Shown here: in pieces, positions 7,050 to 14,878 of the stretch
Numbering within the stretch: the first letter of the stretch is position 1
How the letters are laid out: every line of letters begins with the position of its first letter
From: an uncultured Oscillospiraceae bacterium
GTDB taxonomy: Bacteria > Bacillota > Clostridia > Oscillospirales > Ruminococcaceae
Reading direction: 5' to 3'
Assembly (NCBI GenBank): GCA_934481355.1
Contig: CAKSPH010000034.1
Location: 1-25,303 of the forward strand
Length of the DNA stretch: 25,303 nucleotides
The notes under the pieces: model-generated
Databases searched by the model: none
What the model saw: the letters and a program-made list of their open reading frames with translations, nothing else
Told to the model about the DNA's origin: nothing
Translations under genes and position numbers: made by a program

Positions 7050-7553
7050 ATGGAACTGAACATAGTACTTGTGGAGCCGCAGATACCGCAGAACACCGGC
7101 AACATCGCGCGCACCTGCGCCGTTACCGGGGCGAGGCTTCACCTGATAAAGCCCATGGGCTTCACGCCGGACGACAAGAAGCTGAAGCACGCCGGGCTGG
7201 ACTACTGGCATTATCTCGACATCACCTATTACGACGGGCTGGAGGACTTCTTCGCAAGGAACGCCGGAGAGTACTTCTATTTCTCCACAAAGGCTGAGAA
7301 CACTTACAGCGACGTTTCCTACCCGGACAAGTGCTATCTGTTCTTCGGGCGGGAGGACGCCGGGCTTCCCGAAAGCCTTCTGTTCCGCAACAAAAGCCGC
7401 TGTGTGCGTATCCCGATGATGGAGACAATGCGCAGCCTGAACCTCTCCAACAGCGTTGCGATAGGCGTATATGAGGCGCTGCGCCAGTGGGGCTTCCCGG
7501 AGCTCCAGAACAGGGGCAGGCTGAGGGAATTTGACTGGAATAACGCGGAATGA
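7050..7553 (+). CDS. trmL: tRNA (cytidine/uridine-2'-O-)-methyltransferase TrmL
   Basis: A 167-residue SPOUT-class (SpoU/TrmH family) enzyme of TrmL size. It methylates the ribose of nucleotide 34 in certain tRNA-Leu species using SAM. Family motifs are clear: EPQIPQNTGNIARTC at 9-23 (motif 1), LFFGREDAGLP at 97-107 (motif 2, knot loop) and RSLNLSNSVAIGVYEALRQ at 128-146 (motif 3). The ATG start is preceded by CGGAG 8 bases upstream. The 5' UTR of about 200 bases is mostly the fold-back element. The stop lies 22 bases before a degV gene, so the two are probably co-transcribed. Confidence 0.95.
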   Translation: MELNIVLVEPQIPQNTGNIARTCAVTGARLHLIKPMGFTPDDKKLKHAGLDYWHYLDITYYDGLEDFFARNAGEYFYFSTKAENTYSDVSYPDKCYLFFGREDAGLPESLLFRNKSRCVRIPMMETMRSLNLSNSVAIGVYEALRQWGFPELQNRGRLREFDWNNAE

Positions 7554-7575
7554 TCCGCAGAATAAGGAGTAAACT

Positions 7576-8457
7576 ATGGACAACACTATCAGAATAATCA
7601 CGGACAGCGGCTGCGATATCTCCCCGGCAGACGAGGAGCGCTACAAGGGACTTCTCGAGGTTATCCCATTCATGGTGACAATCAACGGAAAGAGCTACGC
7701 CGACCGCCGGGATATCCAGCCGGACGAGTTCTACAAGATACTCAAGGAGCAGCAGGAGATCCCGAAGCATTCCCAGATAACTGCAATACAGTTTGAGGAG
7801 AAGTACCGCGAAATGTACGGGCAGGGCGTTCGCACCATCATCGTTGACGTGATAAACGGTGCAGGCTCCCAGACCTGCTCCAACGCACAGCTTGCAAAAC
7901 AAAACGTTGCAGACGAGCTGAATGACCTCGCAATTTATGTTGTAGACAGTCAGGGCTATACGCTCAGCTACGGCTATCCCATCATTGAAGCCTGCAAGAA
8001 GCTGGAAGCCGGTCAGAGCGTCGAGAGCGTCGTTTCCTATCTGGAGGACTGGGCAAGGCACGCGGAAGCGTTCATCATCGGCTTTGAGCTCCGCCACATG
8101 AAGAAGTCCGGCAGAATTACCGCCGCCGCAAGCTTCCTCGGCGAGCTCATGGGACTGAAGCCGCTCATCAACCTTGCGGCTGAAAAGACCTCGGTTGTAC
8201 GCAAGGCGCGCGGCGAAAAGGCGATAATCGACGCGGCAGTTGAGACCATCTCCGCAAGCATCATCCCTGAAACCCCATGGTGCGTCGTTACCACCACCCG
8301 CCCCGACTGCGAGAAGGAATTCATCGACAAGATGACAAAGAAGCTCGGCTACGGTCCGGCTATGGTAGAGAAGTGCGGCGTCGTCGTTTCCTGTAACGCA
8401 GGTCCCGAGTTCATCGGAGTTCTTATCAGAGGTCAGGAGCGCCCCGCCAAGGACTGA
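7576..8457 (+). CDS. DegV-family fatty-acid-binding protein (FakB-like)
   Basis: A 293-residue DegV protein. It starts with IRIITDSGCDISPADEE, the family's N-terminal signature, contains KHSQITAIQFEEKYREM near residues 57-73 (contact loop), VDSQGYTLSYGYPIIEA near 120-136, and FELRHMKKSGRITAAASFLGELMGLKPLI in the C-terminal lobe. DegV/FakB proteins bind a fatty acid and present it to the kinase FakA for phosphorylation and entry into phospholipid synthesis. FakA is not in this window, so the pairing is inferred from the family. ATG start with AAGGAG upstream. It follows trmL closely; no terminator is seen before the next gene, which has its own promoter. Confidence 0.92.
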   Translation: MDNTIRIITDSGCDISPADEERYKGLLEVIPFMVTINGKSYADRRDIQPDEFYKILKEQQEIPKHSQITAIQFEEKYREMYGQGVRTIIVDVINGAGSQTCSNAQLAKQNVADELNDLAIYVVDSQGYTLSYGYPIIEACKKLEAGQSVESVVSYLEDWARHAEAFIIGFELRHMKKSGRITAAASFLGELMGLKPLINLAAEKTSVVRKARGEKAIIDAAVETISASIIPETPWCVVTTTRPDCEKEFIDKMTKKLGYGPAMVEKCGVVVSCNAGPEFIGVLIRGQERPAKD

Positions 8458-8485
8458 TTTTTACCAACTTTTCACAAAGAAACTA

Positions 8486-8514
8486 TTGCAAAATAGAATC
8501 TTTTGTGGTAGAAT
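8486..8514 (+). promoter_or_regulatory. Promoter of the zinc-ribbon gene
   Basis: TTGCAA at 8486-8491, a 17-base spacer and TAGAAT at 8509-8514, about 59 bases before the ATG at 8574. Confidence 0.75.
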
Positions 8515-8573
8515 GTAGTCAGAGGGAGGTTTTCCCTTAAATTGCATTCTGAATTCTGAAAGGAGTTTTTACC

Positions 8574-9014
8574 ATGAGCTTTTTAGACGACGTAATCAAC
8601 ACCACAAAGTCCGCCGCGCATACCGCAGGAAAAAAGACTGACGAGGCTGTAAGATTCACCAAGCTGAAGATCAAGGAATCCCAGACCACCGGCGACATCA
8701 AGGCACACTTTGAGAAGCTGGGCGAAATGGCTTACGAGATGAAGAAGGCTGAGAATCCCGACGCCGCGCTGTTCGACGCCGAAATCGAAGAGATCGACAA
8801 GCTGTATGAGAAGCTCTCTGAGATAAATCTGCTGCTGGACGATCTCCGTCAGACAGTCACCTGCCCCAAGTGCGGCGCAAAGACCAAGAGCGACAACGCT
8901 TTCTGCCCCAAGTGCGGCGAGAAGCTCCCCGAAAAGGCAGTTCCCGCTGAGGAAGAAGCGGCAGAGGAAGCAGCCGAGCTCACAGAGGAAAAGAAGGACG
9001 AAGAGGATAAGTAA
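8574..9014 (+). CDS. Zinc-ribbon protein with coiled-coil and acidic tail
   Basis: A 146-residue soluble protein. Residues 1-92 are mostly charged helix, probably coiled coil (KLKIKESQ..., IEEIDKLYEKLSEINLLLDDL). Residues 97-114 form a zinc ribbon, CPKCGAKTKSDNAFCPKC, with Cys97, Cys100, Cys111 and Cys114. The last ~30 residues are very rich in Glu, Ala and Lys. Proteins of this layout are common in Clostridia, but I know of no established function. ATG start with AAGGAG 8 bases upstream, own promoter, and a terminator 27 bases past the stop, so it is a single-gene unit after degV. Confidence 0.88.
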   Translation: MSFLDDVINTTKSAAHTAGKKTDEAVRFTKLKIKESQTTGDIKAHFEKLGEMAYEMKKAENPDAALFDAEIEEIDKLYEKLSEINLLLDDLRQTVTCPKCGAKTKSDNAFCPKCGEKLPEKAVPAEEEAAEEAAELTEEKKDEEDK

Positions 9015-9040
9015 TATCCCCATCGCTGCATAGCACAAAT

Positions 9041-9070
9041 AACTCCCCGACCGATCGGCCGGGGAGTTTT
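9041..9070. terminator. Terminator shared by the zinc-ribbon gene and spoIIIAH
   Basis: Stem AACTCCCCG (9041-9049) with CGGGGAGTT (9060-9068), capped by CCGATCGG. A TTTT run on plus (9067-9070) makes it a good terminator for the zinc-ribbon gene. On minus the T run is poor (TTATTT), so its use by the spoIIIA message is likely but weaker. Confidence 0.85.
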
Positions 9071-9074
9071 CTGT

Positions 9075-9617
9075 TTAATTGACCTCGACAATGGTTATCT
9101 GGTCGTTGGTTAGATCCACCTCGGAAAGCAGCGTGCTCTTTATCTTCGCGGCTCCGGCAGCGTCAAGACCCCCGGTCTTTACGATGATGTTCGCGCTGTT
9201 GTCGCTGAGATAGCACAGCGCGTCCTCAAATCCCTGAGCTTTCAGCATACTCTCGATTTTTGTCTCGCTCTCTATCCAGCCGCCCATCTTCGCGGCGTCC
9301 ACGGCGACCACAGACATCTCGTCAGCGGTTAGGTCTCCGCCCTGATACATCGTCTGGAGTACTTCCGCAGCCTCCTCGCGGCTGGTCTGCTTGTCGAGCC
9401 GCGCCTGAGCGAAATACGCGTCGCTGTCCGCATTGCTGCTCACAAGGTCTGCCTCGCCGTATGTAGTCCCAGCGACTTCCTCGGCGGGCTGGGTGATGTC
9501 CTGCTGCTTCTTGTTGCCTGCGTAGATGAAGTTCACCGCCACCGCCGCGCCGAGCAGCACGGTCAGCCCCGCTGCGACAAGCTGCTTCTTCCCTAAGATC
9601 ACGTTAAGTCTTTTCAT
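9075..9617 (-). CDS. spoIIIAH: Stage III sporulation protein AH
   Basis: A 180-residue protein from the ATG at 9615-9617, chosen because AAAGGAAG precedes it and the next upstream ATG (9650) lies inside spoIIIAG without a clear ribosome site. Residues about 11-33 form one membrane segment (LVAAGLTVLLGAAVAVNFIYA). The outer part ends in a YscJ/FliF-like ring-building domain (about 90-180: MSVVAVDAAKMGGWIESE... DLTNDQITIVEVN). In Bacillus, SpoIIIAH in the mother-cell membrane pairs with forespore SpoIIQ to form the channel between the two cells. It is shorter than the Bacillus protein (about 218 residues). Last gene of the operon, 19 bases after spoIIIAG. Confidence 0.93.
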   Translation of the reverse strand: MKRLNVILGKKQLVAAGLTVLLGAAVAVNFIYAGNKKQQDITQPAEEVAGTTYGEADLVSSNADSDAYFAQARLDKQTSREEAAEVLQTMYQGGDLTADEMSVVAVDAAKMGGWIESETKIESMLKAQGFEDALCYLSDNSANIIVKTGGLDAAGAAKIKSTLLSEVDLTNDQITIVEVN

Positions 9618-9636
9618 GTGCTTTCTTCCTTTCAAA

Positions 9637-10143
9637 TCAGTTTGTGACATAAACCTGCGATATGCCTATATCGAGCACCCGCGCCGCCGTATTCACCACC
9701 TTTTCCCTTATCATGACGTTCTCAGCCCCGCCGCAGACCACCGCTACCCCGCGCACCTGCGGCGTCACAACGCTGGTTTCAAGAGCTTCCTTTCCGCTGC
9801 CGGAGAGCGCTATGGAGCTCTCGCTCTTCACCTCGCCGGAGGTGCTGCTGGATTTGGTCTCCTCGGCGTATACCCGGCGGCTGGTGCAGTCAAGCGTTAC
9901 CATCACCTTCGGGGAGGTCACTCCGTCTATCCCGGATATCACATCGGCGAGCCGCCTTTCAAGCTCCTTTTCCAGACGTGAGATATCCTCCTGCGAATAG
10001 CTCTGCGGCTGCTCCTGAGCCTTTCCGCCCGTGTTCAGCGTGCTGAGGAACAGCAGGGCGATTGCCGCTATTCCCGCGATTATCACTATCCTGCGCCATT
10101 TTCCATCGCCAAGCCGGGATATGATATCACTGAATCTGCTCAC
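9637..10143 (-). CDS. spoIIIAG: Stage III sporulation protein AG
   Basis: A 168-residue protein starting at GTG (10141-10143) with AGGGGGTGAG upstream. One membrane segment (about 18-36: IVIIAGIAAIALLFLSTLN) precedes an extracytoplasmic domain with the SpoIIIAG pattern RLEKELERRLADVISGIDGVTSPKVMVTLD and VRGVAVVCGGAENVMIREKVV. Bacillus SpoIIIAG forms a large ring related to FliF/YscJ in the intermembrane space of the sporangium. It starts 4 bases after the spoIIIAF stop. Confidence 0.95.
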   Translation of the reverse strand: MSRFSDIISRLGDGKWRRIVIIAGIAAIALLFLSTLNTGGKAQEQPQSYSQEDISRLEKELERRLADVISGIDGVTSPKVMVTLDCTSRRVYAEETKSSSTSGEVKSESSIALSGSGKEALETSVVTPQVRGVAVVCGGAENVMIREKVVNTAARVLDIGISQVYVTN

Positions 10144-10147
10144 CCGC

Positions 10148-10615
10148 TCACCCCCTGAAAATCATCCTGACGCTGATGTCGGCGGGAAGCTCGCGCGAAA
10201 GCAGCTCACCGGCTGCTTCTGCCTCCGGACGCCGGCTTTCGCTGAATACAAGCTCCACCTGTGTTATAGATATGCTGTACAATCCTGAAATATTAACGAT
10301 AACGTGTATCTCCTCAGGATATATTCCGCTGGAATTCAGCAGGGAATACAGCTTGTCCGACATTTCAGAGCATATTTTCTTCTGAAGCTCCCTGTTTATG
10401 TCACCGGAAAAACCTATGTAATCCGCGCTGTCCTCGTAGCTGTACTGAGTCTTGTCGAAGCTGAAGTCTGCGTCCCTGAACGCGTTCACCCCCGCCAGCA
10501 GGAAAAGCCCCGCGATAAGCAGGGAGATCTGCTTTCCGCAGCGGTTCTCCGGAACAAGCATACGGAACAGCGCCGACGATATCGCCGCCATGCAGACGGT
10601 TGACAGGAACTGCAT
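10148..10615 (-). CDS. spoIIIAF: Stage III sporulation protein AF
   Basis: A 155-residue protein with two N-terminal membrane segments (about 4-20 and 28-46) followed by a soluble region of about 105 residues containing IYPEEIHVIVNISGLYSISITQVELVF. Length and layout match SpoIIIAF, a membrane part of the SpoIIIA channel complex. ATG start with AAGGAGGT upstream. It lies 11 bases after spoIIIAE. Confidence 0.9.
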   Translation of the reverse strand: MQFLSTVCMAAISSALFRMLVPENRCGKQISLLIAGLFLLAGVNAFRDADFSFDKTQYSYEDSADYIGFSGDINRELQKKICSEMSDKLYSLLNSSGIYPEEIHVIVNISGLYSISITQVELVFSESRRPEAEAAGELLSRELPADISVRMIFRG

Positions 10616-10626
10616 TTCCGACCTCC

Positions 10627-11742
10627 TTACCCTGTGCCGCCGCCAAGGGCAAGCATTATCACAGCGGAAATAGTGTTAAGCAGCAGGAAGCATACTATCA
10701 CCGCCATGATTATCGCCATGACCGAGCCGCACGCCCTGAAAAGCTCCGTCAGCTCCTTTACGCCGAACACCCCGCTGAACGCCTCCGCCGCCGAAAGAGC
10801 CATGCGATAGCACACCACGGAGATCAGCGACGGCAGAATTATCACGATACCCGCGATTATGCCATAAGTCCCTATCGAGCTGTGGAGCAGCGAAAGACTC
10901 GCGTGAACCGTATTCACAGCGTCCGATATGGTGCCGCCGACAATGGGAACTCCGTTCGAAACCGCGAATTTCGCCGTCTTAATCAGCACCGTGTCTGCGG
11001 AATTCGTCACGAAGGTCTGCGCCGAAAGAATGCTCATGAACACCGTCATTATCAGCGACAGCGACCAGACGGCGGCTTTTTTTATCAGCTCCCCGAGCTT
11101 GCCGATGTTAAGCTCCGGGTGTATTGCTCCGGTCACGGACAGCCCCATTACCGTCCCGCAGACCGGCACAAGAAAATTCACAGCAAGCTGCGAAAAAAGC
11201 TGCGCCGCCCCGAGGGTCACGGTGTTCGCCGCAGAAGCCGCAGCCGCCTTTCCCATTGCCGCGATAACTCCCGCGAAAACCGGCACGAACACCAGCATGA
11301 ACCGCGACGCGGTCTGGAGCACCTCCAGAGTGCCGGAAAGCGTGTCGTACACCGCCGCCGAGGTCATTCCCGCCCCGGCGAGAACTCCAACCACCGAGAA
11401 AACCCCGGACATACTCCCAGTGCCGTCAGCGGCGCTCCCGGCCAGGGCGCACAGCAGCACTATCCCGCACAGCGCCGCCAGTAAACGTATCGGCGCAGCG
11501 GCGCGGTTCAGGAAAAGCTCCCATAGATAACTCAGTGTGCCGTCTGTCGTGAGCCCGGCGGCGCCGTTGTTTTCCGGGGTTATGCCTGCGCCATCCAGTA
11601 TTTCGGAGGCCTCCGGGGGGACTGCGTCGGCTATCGCGTTTCCCGGGGATTCCCCGGTTTCCGCCGAGGCATTCCCGCAAAGGAGCAGGGCGGCGGCGAG
11701 AATCAACAGCAGCTTCGCCGCCAGAAGCAGTATCCTGCGCAT
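10627..11742 (-). CDS. spoIIIAE: Stage III sporulation protein AE
   Basis: A 371-residue polytopic membrane protein. Residues 1-27 look like a signal peptide (MRRILLLAAKLLLILAAALLL... ASA). After a short exported segment come about seven hydrophobic segments, including the well-kept stretch GLSVTGAIHPELNIGKLGELIKKAAVWSLSL near residue 200 that marks SpoIIIAE. It is thought to be the permease-like core of the SpoIIIA complex. ATG start with AAAGGAA upstream; 16 bases after spoIIIAD. Confidence 0.95.
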   Translation of the reverse strand: MRRILLLAAKLLLILAAALLLCGNASAETGESPGNAIADAVPPEASEILDGAGITPENNGAAGLTTDGTLSYLWELFLNRAAAPIRLLAALCGIVLLCALAGSAADGTGSMSGVFSVVGVLAGAGMTSAAVYDTLSGTLEVLQTASRFMLVFVPVFAGVIAAMGKAAAASAANTVTLGAAQLFSQLAVNFLVPVCGTVMGLSVTGAIHPELNIGKLGELIKKAAVWSLSLIMTVFMSILSAQTFVTNSADTVLIKTAKFAVSNGVPIVGGTISDAVNTVHASLSLLHSSIGTYGIIAGIVIILPSLISVVCYRMALSAAEAFSGVFGVKELTELFRACGSVMAIIMAVIVCFLLLNTISAVIMLALGGGTG

Positions 11743-11758
11743 TTCAGTTCCTTTCCAT

Positions 11759-12145
11759 TCAGCCGAGAAGCTCCATGACTATCTCCGCCAGCGCCGAGAA
11801 TACCGGCAGCGAGATGACCACCACCGCCGCCTTTCCGGCAAGCTCTATCTTGGAGGCTATCGCGGATTCCCCCGCGTCCTTGCAGCAGTCCGAGCCGAGC
11901 TGGGTTATATAGCACACGGCGAGCGCCTTGAACAGCGTCCGCGAATATCCGCTGTCCAGCCCGGCGGCTCCCGTCAGCTGCGAGATAAGCTCCGCCGACG
12001 GCGCAAGCATGGTTATCACCGCGCCCATTATCAGCACTCCGCAGGCTATGCTCACCCCGAGAGCCATCTCCGGCTTGTACTGCCGGACGATAATGCACAG
12101 CACCGCCGACAGCACGCCCATTCCCACAAGCGAAATGATATCCAT
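11759..12145 (-). CDS. spoIIIAD: Stage III sporulation protein AD
   Basis: A 128-residue membrane protein with four hydrophobic segments. The first three are interrupted by a short charged RQYKPEMALG turn and a longer amphipathic stretch (YSRTLFKALAVCYITQLGSDCCKDAGESAIASKIELAGK) that is the SpoIIIAD signature. It is a small membrane subunit of the sporulation channel, related to SpoIIIAC. It starts 3 bases after the spoIIIAC stop. Confidence 0.95.
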   Translation of the reverse strand: MDIISLVGMGVLSAVLCIIVRQYKPEMALGVSIACGVLIMGAVITMLAPSAELISQLTGAAGLDSGYSRTLFKALAVCYITQLGSDCCKDAGESAIASKIELAGKAAVVVISLPVFSALAEIVMELLG

Positions 12146-12148
12146 AAT

Positions 12149-12346
12149 TCACCACAGCCCGAAAACGGATTTTATCGTCCCGAAAAGCTCGTCTATCGCC
12201 GGAATTATCATCATCAGCACTATCACCAGTCCCGCCACGGTGAGCATCATCGCCTGCTCGTCATGGTCGGTCTTTTTGAGTATCTGGTTCAGCACGGCAA
12301 CGATTATCCCTACGGCGGCAATCTTGAATATCAGGTCAAGCTCCAT
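12149..12346 (-). CDS. spoIIIAC: Stage III sporulation protein AC
   Basis: A 65-residue protein of two membrane helices joined by the conserved loop LKKTDHDEQAMMLTVAGL, as expected for SpoIIIAC (about 68 residues in Bacillus). ATG start; 12 bases after spoIIIAB. Confidence 0.95.
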   Translation of the reverse strand: MELDLIFKIAAVGIIVAVLNQILKKTDHDEQAMMLTVAGLVIVLMMIIPAIDELFGTIKSVFGLW

Positions 12347-12358
12347 CTTTCACGCTCC

Positions 12359-12847
12359 TTACAGCAGCATGACTGCCGCGCCAAGCCCCGCAAGGACTCC
12401 CCCGGAGCGATACAGCCTGCCTTTCTTTTCGGCGGCTTCCTCCGCCTGCTCCAGAAGCCTGTCCAGCCGGGCTGAATACAGCTTCAGCAGGGATATCTGG
12501 CTTTCTGCCGAGCAGGTGCCGAGGGACTGCCCCAGCTCCCCAAGCAGAGCGGCTTCCTCTTTCCCGCAGCAGGACTGCTCCGAGAGCCTGTCCACTGCCC
12601 GGCTCCAGGCGGCGCGGATATCATGGGTTTCCGACAACCCCTCCCGCAGAAGCTCCGCGAATTCCCCCTGACCGCTCCCTGCAAGCTCCTCCAGGGTAGG
12701 GGCGGTGCAGGATATTCCTATTGAGAAATGCTCCAGCAGAAGCCGTAATTCCCGCAGGAGCGCACAGCGTTTTCTAAGCGTAAAGCTGCTGCGGAAGCCA
12801 CACGCGGTGCACAGCAGCATTATCACTATTCCTGCCGCCAGTCTCAT
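12359..12847 (-). CDS. spoIIIAB: Stage III sporulation protein AB
   Basis: A 162-residue protein starting at the ATG at 12845-12847, which overlaps the spoIIIAA stop as ATGA and has GGGAGATAAG just upstream. The open frame extends further upstream but only as a shadow of spoIIIAA. An N-terminal membrane segment (LAAGIVIMLLCTACGF), a long helical middle with RKRCALLRELRLLLEHFSIGI and a C-terminal membrane segment (GGVLAGLGAAVMLL) match SpoIIIAB, which is distantly related to type II secretion GspF-like proteins and is predicted to work with the ATPase SpoIIIAA. Confidence 0.93.
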   Translation of the reverse strand: MRLAAGIVIMLLCTACGFRSSFTLRKRCALLRELRLLLEHFSIGISCTAPTLEELAGSGQGEFAELLREGLSETHDIRAAWSRAVDRLSEQSCCGKEEAALLGELGQSLGTCSAESQISLLKLYSARLDRLLEQAEEAAEKKGRLYRSGGVLAGLGAAVMLL

Positions 12848-13692
12848 GATCTTATCTCCCGGATATCGGCGATTCTGCCGCCCTCCAGAAGCGCCGCGCG
12901 GTCGAAAAGCGGGCAGAGCTCCGCAATGCCCGGGCGGGAGCGCAGCTCGTCTATTCCTGCGGCGTGGACGGTCACGGCGAGTTTCACGCCGCAGCCCATG
13001 CACTGGCGGACCTCCTCCGCGTCGCTGCCTATCTCGTCGCAGACTATCATCTCCGGGCTGAGGGAGCGCAGCGCGCACATTATGCCCTCCGCTTTCGGGT
13101 AGCCGTTAAGCACGTCCGTGTTTTCGCCCACGTCAAGCGCCGGGACTCCGCCGCTTACTCCCGCAAGCTCACCGCGGCTGTCTATCAGCGCGACGCGGTG
13201 CGTTCCGCCTAGTATCCTTGCCATGTCGCGGAGCATCGTGGTTTTCCCTGAAAGCGGCTTTCCGCATATGATCAGCGAGCACAGCCCGTCCGGAAACACC
13301 CGGCGGCAGAGCTCCTCCGCACAGCCCCTGACCTCCCGGGCGAAGCGGATATTCAGCGATGAAATGTCCTTCAGCGTGGAAATTTCCCCGTCGCGTAGCA
13401 CCGCGGTACCGCAGAAGCCCACGCGGTTCCCGCCGGGAAGCGTTATGTAGCCTTCGGATATCTCCCGGGCGTAGCTGTGCACGGAATTACGGCAGAGCTC
13501 CAGAAAGCATTCGTTTATGTCCTCGTGGGTGAATATATTCGAGCAGCGGAGCGTTCTTCCGTCCGTCATGACTGCGGCGGCGCATTTGCCGGCACGAAGG
13601 CGTATCTCTGCGATATTCCCCGGCGGCAGGGTTATTTTAGCGGCGGCGTATCTCAGCGGAATTTCAGGGTGCTGTGTTTTTGCGGCTATCAT
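12844..13692 (-). CDS. spoIIIAA: Stage III sporulation protein AA (ATPase)
   Basis: A 282-residue P-loop ATPase of the secretion-ATPase type, presumed to energise the SpoIIIA channel on the cytosolic side of the mother-cell membrane. Walker A is GKPLSGKTT at about 144-152, Walker B is MIVCDEIG at about 215-222, followed by the conserved TVHA. I chose the ATG at 13690-13692, 7 bases after the ribosome site GGGAGG; an ATG two codons upstream is too close to it. The open frame continues upstream to 13911 through the promoter and a terminator, so that part is not coding. First gene of the operon; a sigma-E-like -10 lies 42 bases upstream. Confidence 0.95.
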   Translation of the reverse strand: MIAAKTQHPEIPLRYAAAKITLPPGNIAEIRLRAGKCAAAVMTDGRTLRCSNIFTHEDINECFLELCRNSVHSYAREISEGYITLPGGNRVGFCGTAVLRDGEISTLKDISSLNIRFAREVRGCAEELCRRVFPDGLCSLIICGKPLSGKTTMLRDMARILGGTHRVALIDSRGELAGVSGGVPALDVGENTDVLNGYPKAEGIMCALRSLSPEMIVCDEIGSDAEEVRQCMGCGVKLAVTVHAAGIDELRSRPGIAELCPLFDRAALLEGGRIADIREIRS

Positions 13693-13733
13693 TGCCATTC
13701 CTCCCAGACTGTATTCAGTGTTTCCTTTGTATA

Positions 13734-13762
13734 ATTGTATGAGGGGCACGTCCGGTTTAGTA
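13734..13762 (-). promoter_or_regulatory. Probable sigma-E promoter of the spoIIIA operon
   Basis: On the minus strand CATACAAT (complement of 13734-13741) matches the sigma-E -10 consensus CATACAmT fully. The element 14 bases upstream, TACTAAA (complement of 13756-13762), is only a partial match to the -35 consensus. Spacing and position fit known mother-cell control of spoIIIA in Bacillus. Confidence 0.7.
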
Positions 13763-13763
13763 C

Positions 13764-13793
13764 AAAAAAATTCCCCCGGTTTAAACCGGAGGA
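13764..13793 (-). terminator. Terminator after the GT4 gene
   Basis: An 11-bp stem (13772-13782 with 13783-13793, core CCGGTTTAAACCGG, one wobble) followed on minus by seven T (complement of 13764-13770). It separates the glycosyltransferase message from the spoIIIA promoter, whose -35 starts 1 base beyond the T run. Confidence 0.88.
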
Positions 13794-13802
13794 TAAGTAT
13801 AT

Positions 13803-14846
13803 TTATTTGCCTTTCCTGTCTGAATCCCGCACCATAGTATAGAAATCGTCCCACATCTTCGCAACGTGTTCGCGGGAGTAGAACTGATTTCCGCGCTTTG
13901 AAGCCCCGCACTGCTGCGCGTAGTATTCCTTATCAGTGCTGAGCCGCTTTATCTCCGCGATAAAGCCGTCTACATTGTCGGATTTGCTGTAAAAGTCGAA
14001 CAGAATATCCGGATAGATGTCAAGATCCCGCAGGAGTATCGGAATATTCACGCACATGGATTCCAGTATCGTCATCGGGAAAAGCTCCTCGAAGCTTGGC
14101 AGGAACATCATGTCGCCGAGGTTGTAAATTTCGTTCATGTTCTCACGCTCGATGATTCCGAGCAGCTTTACGTTCTCCGGGGGATTCTCGCGTATCTTCT
14201 TTATCTCCTCGAAGCCGTCGGTTATCCTGCCGAAAGAGAAGCCGCCCGCCCAGACGAACTGTATCTCCGGCATACGCTTGGCTATCTCGATGAAATCAAA
14301 CACGCCCTTGCGCACCTGGAGCTGCCCCGCGCAGACCACCGTGAACTTTCCGCGCTCCACGCCGTACTTGTCCCGGAGCTTCGCCTTTGCCTCCGGGGAA
14401 ACAGGGTGGAAATCCTTGGATGAAACGTAGTTCGGGATATATGTGACCCTGTCCCGGGGAACGCCGTAGTGCTCCAGCCTGCCGATGAAATACGGGTTTA
14501 CGGTCACGAGGTAGTCCATGCTCTTGTAGAATTTCAGCATATAGCTGTAAAAAATCTTCTTGATGGGTCTGGGGAGGTTCACGCTGGTCTCCACAGTCTC
14601 CGGGAGCATATGGACGTAGCCCACGGATTTCCCGCGGCTGGTCATATAGTGCTTCTTCAGCAGGAAATCAGGATTTATCGTGTGGTAATGCGTAATATCA
14701 GCCCTGATATTCTTATTTATCGTGACCTCGAACTTGTCCGCAAGCTCGGTTGAAACAAGCGCGACCTGCTCGAGATATGCGGAGCCTACGCCCTGCCCCT
14801 TTATGCTGGTTGCCATGGACATCATATTGATAGTGGTCTTTTTCAT
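13803..14846 (-). CDS. GT4-family glycosyltransferase
   Basis: A 347-residue GT-B fold enzyme. The N-terminal acceptor lobe begins INMMSMATSIKGQGVGSAYLEQVALV. The C-terminal nucleotide-sugar lobe has VVCAGQLQVRKGVFDFIEIAKRMPE near residues 169-193 and the GT4 EX7E signature in PSFEELFPMTILESMCVNIPIL near 256-277. Such enzymes move a sugar from an NDP-sugar to a lipid or glycan. The pattern resembles Firmicutes diacylglycerol glucosyltransferases, but the acceptor cannot be read from the sequence. ATG start; 32 bases after pcrA, so it may be co-transcribed with it; the ribosome site is weak (GGAG far upstream). A terminator follows. Confidence 0.85.
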   Translation of the reverse strand: MKKTTINMMSMATSIKGQGVGSAYLEQVALVSTELADKFEVTINKNIRADITHYHTINPDFLLKKHYMTSRGKSVGYVHMLPETVETSVNLPRPIKKIFYSYMLKFYKSMDYLVTVNPYFIGRLEHYGVPRDRVTYIPNYVSSKDFHPVSPEAKAKLRDKYGVERGKFTVVCAGQLQVRKGVFDFIEIAKRMPEIQFVWAGGFSFGRITDGFEEIKKIRENPPENVKLLGIIERENMNEIYNLGDMMFLPSFEELFPMTILESMCVNIPILLRDLDIYPDILFDFYSKSDNVDGFIAEIKRLSTDKEYYAQQCGASKRGNQFYSREHVAKMWDDFYTMVRDSDRKGK

Positions 14847-14878
14847 GTACTGCTCTCACGCTCCTGTCTGTTAAAGCC

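Noticed and set aside
9618..9650. Longer spoIIIAH from 9650
   Set aside because: The extra residues lie inside spoIIIAG and lack a ribosome site; the ATG at 9615-9617 has AAAGGAAG and starts directly before the membrane segment.
12848..13078. Upstream extension of spoIIIAB to 13078
   Set aside because: This is the spoIIIAA sequence read in another frame (Arg/Pro-rich); the ATGA overlap at 12844-12847 with a ribosome site is the real start.
13693..13911. Upstream extension of spoIIIAA to 13911
   Set aside because: It would run through the sigma-E-like promoter, the GT4 terminator and the end of the GT4 gene, and the good ribosome site serves the ATG at 13690-13692.
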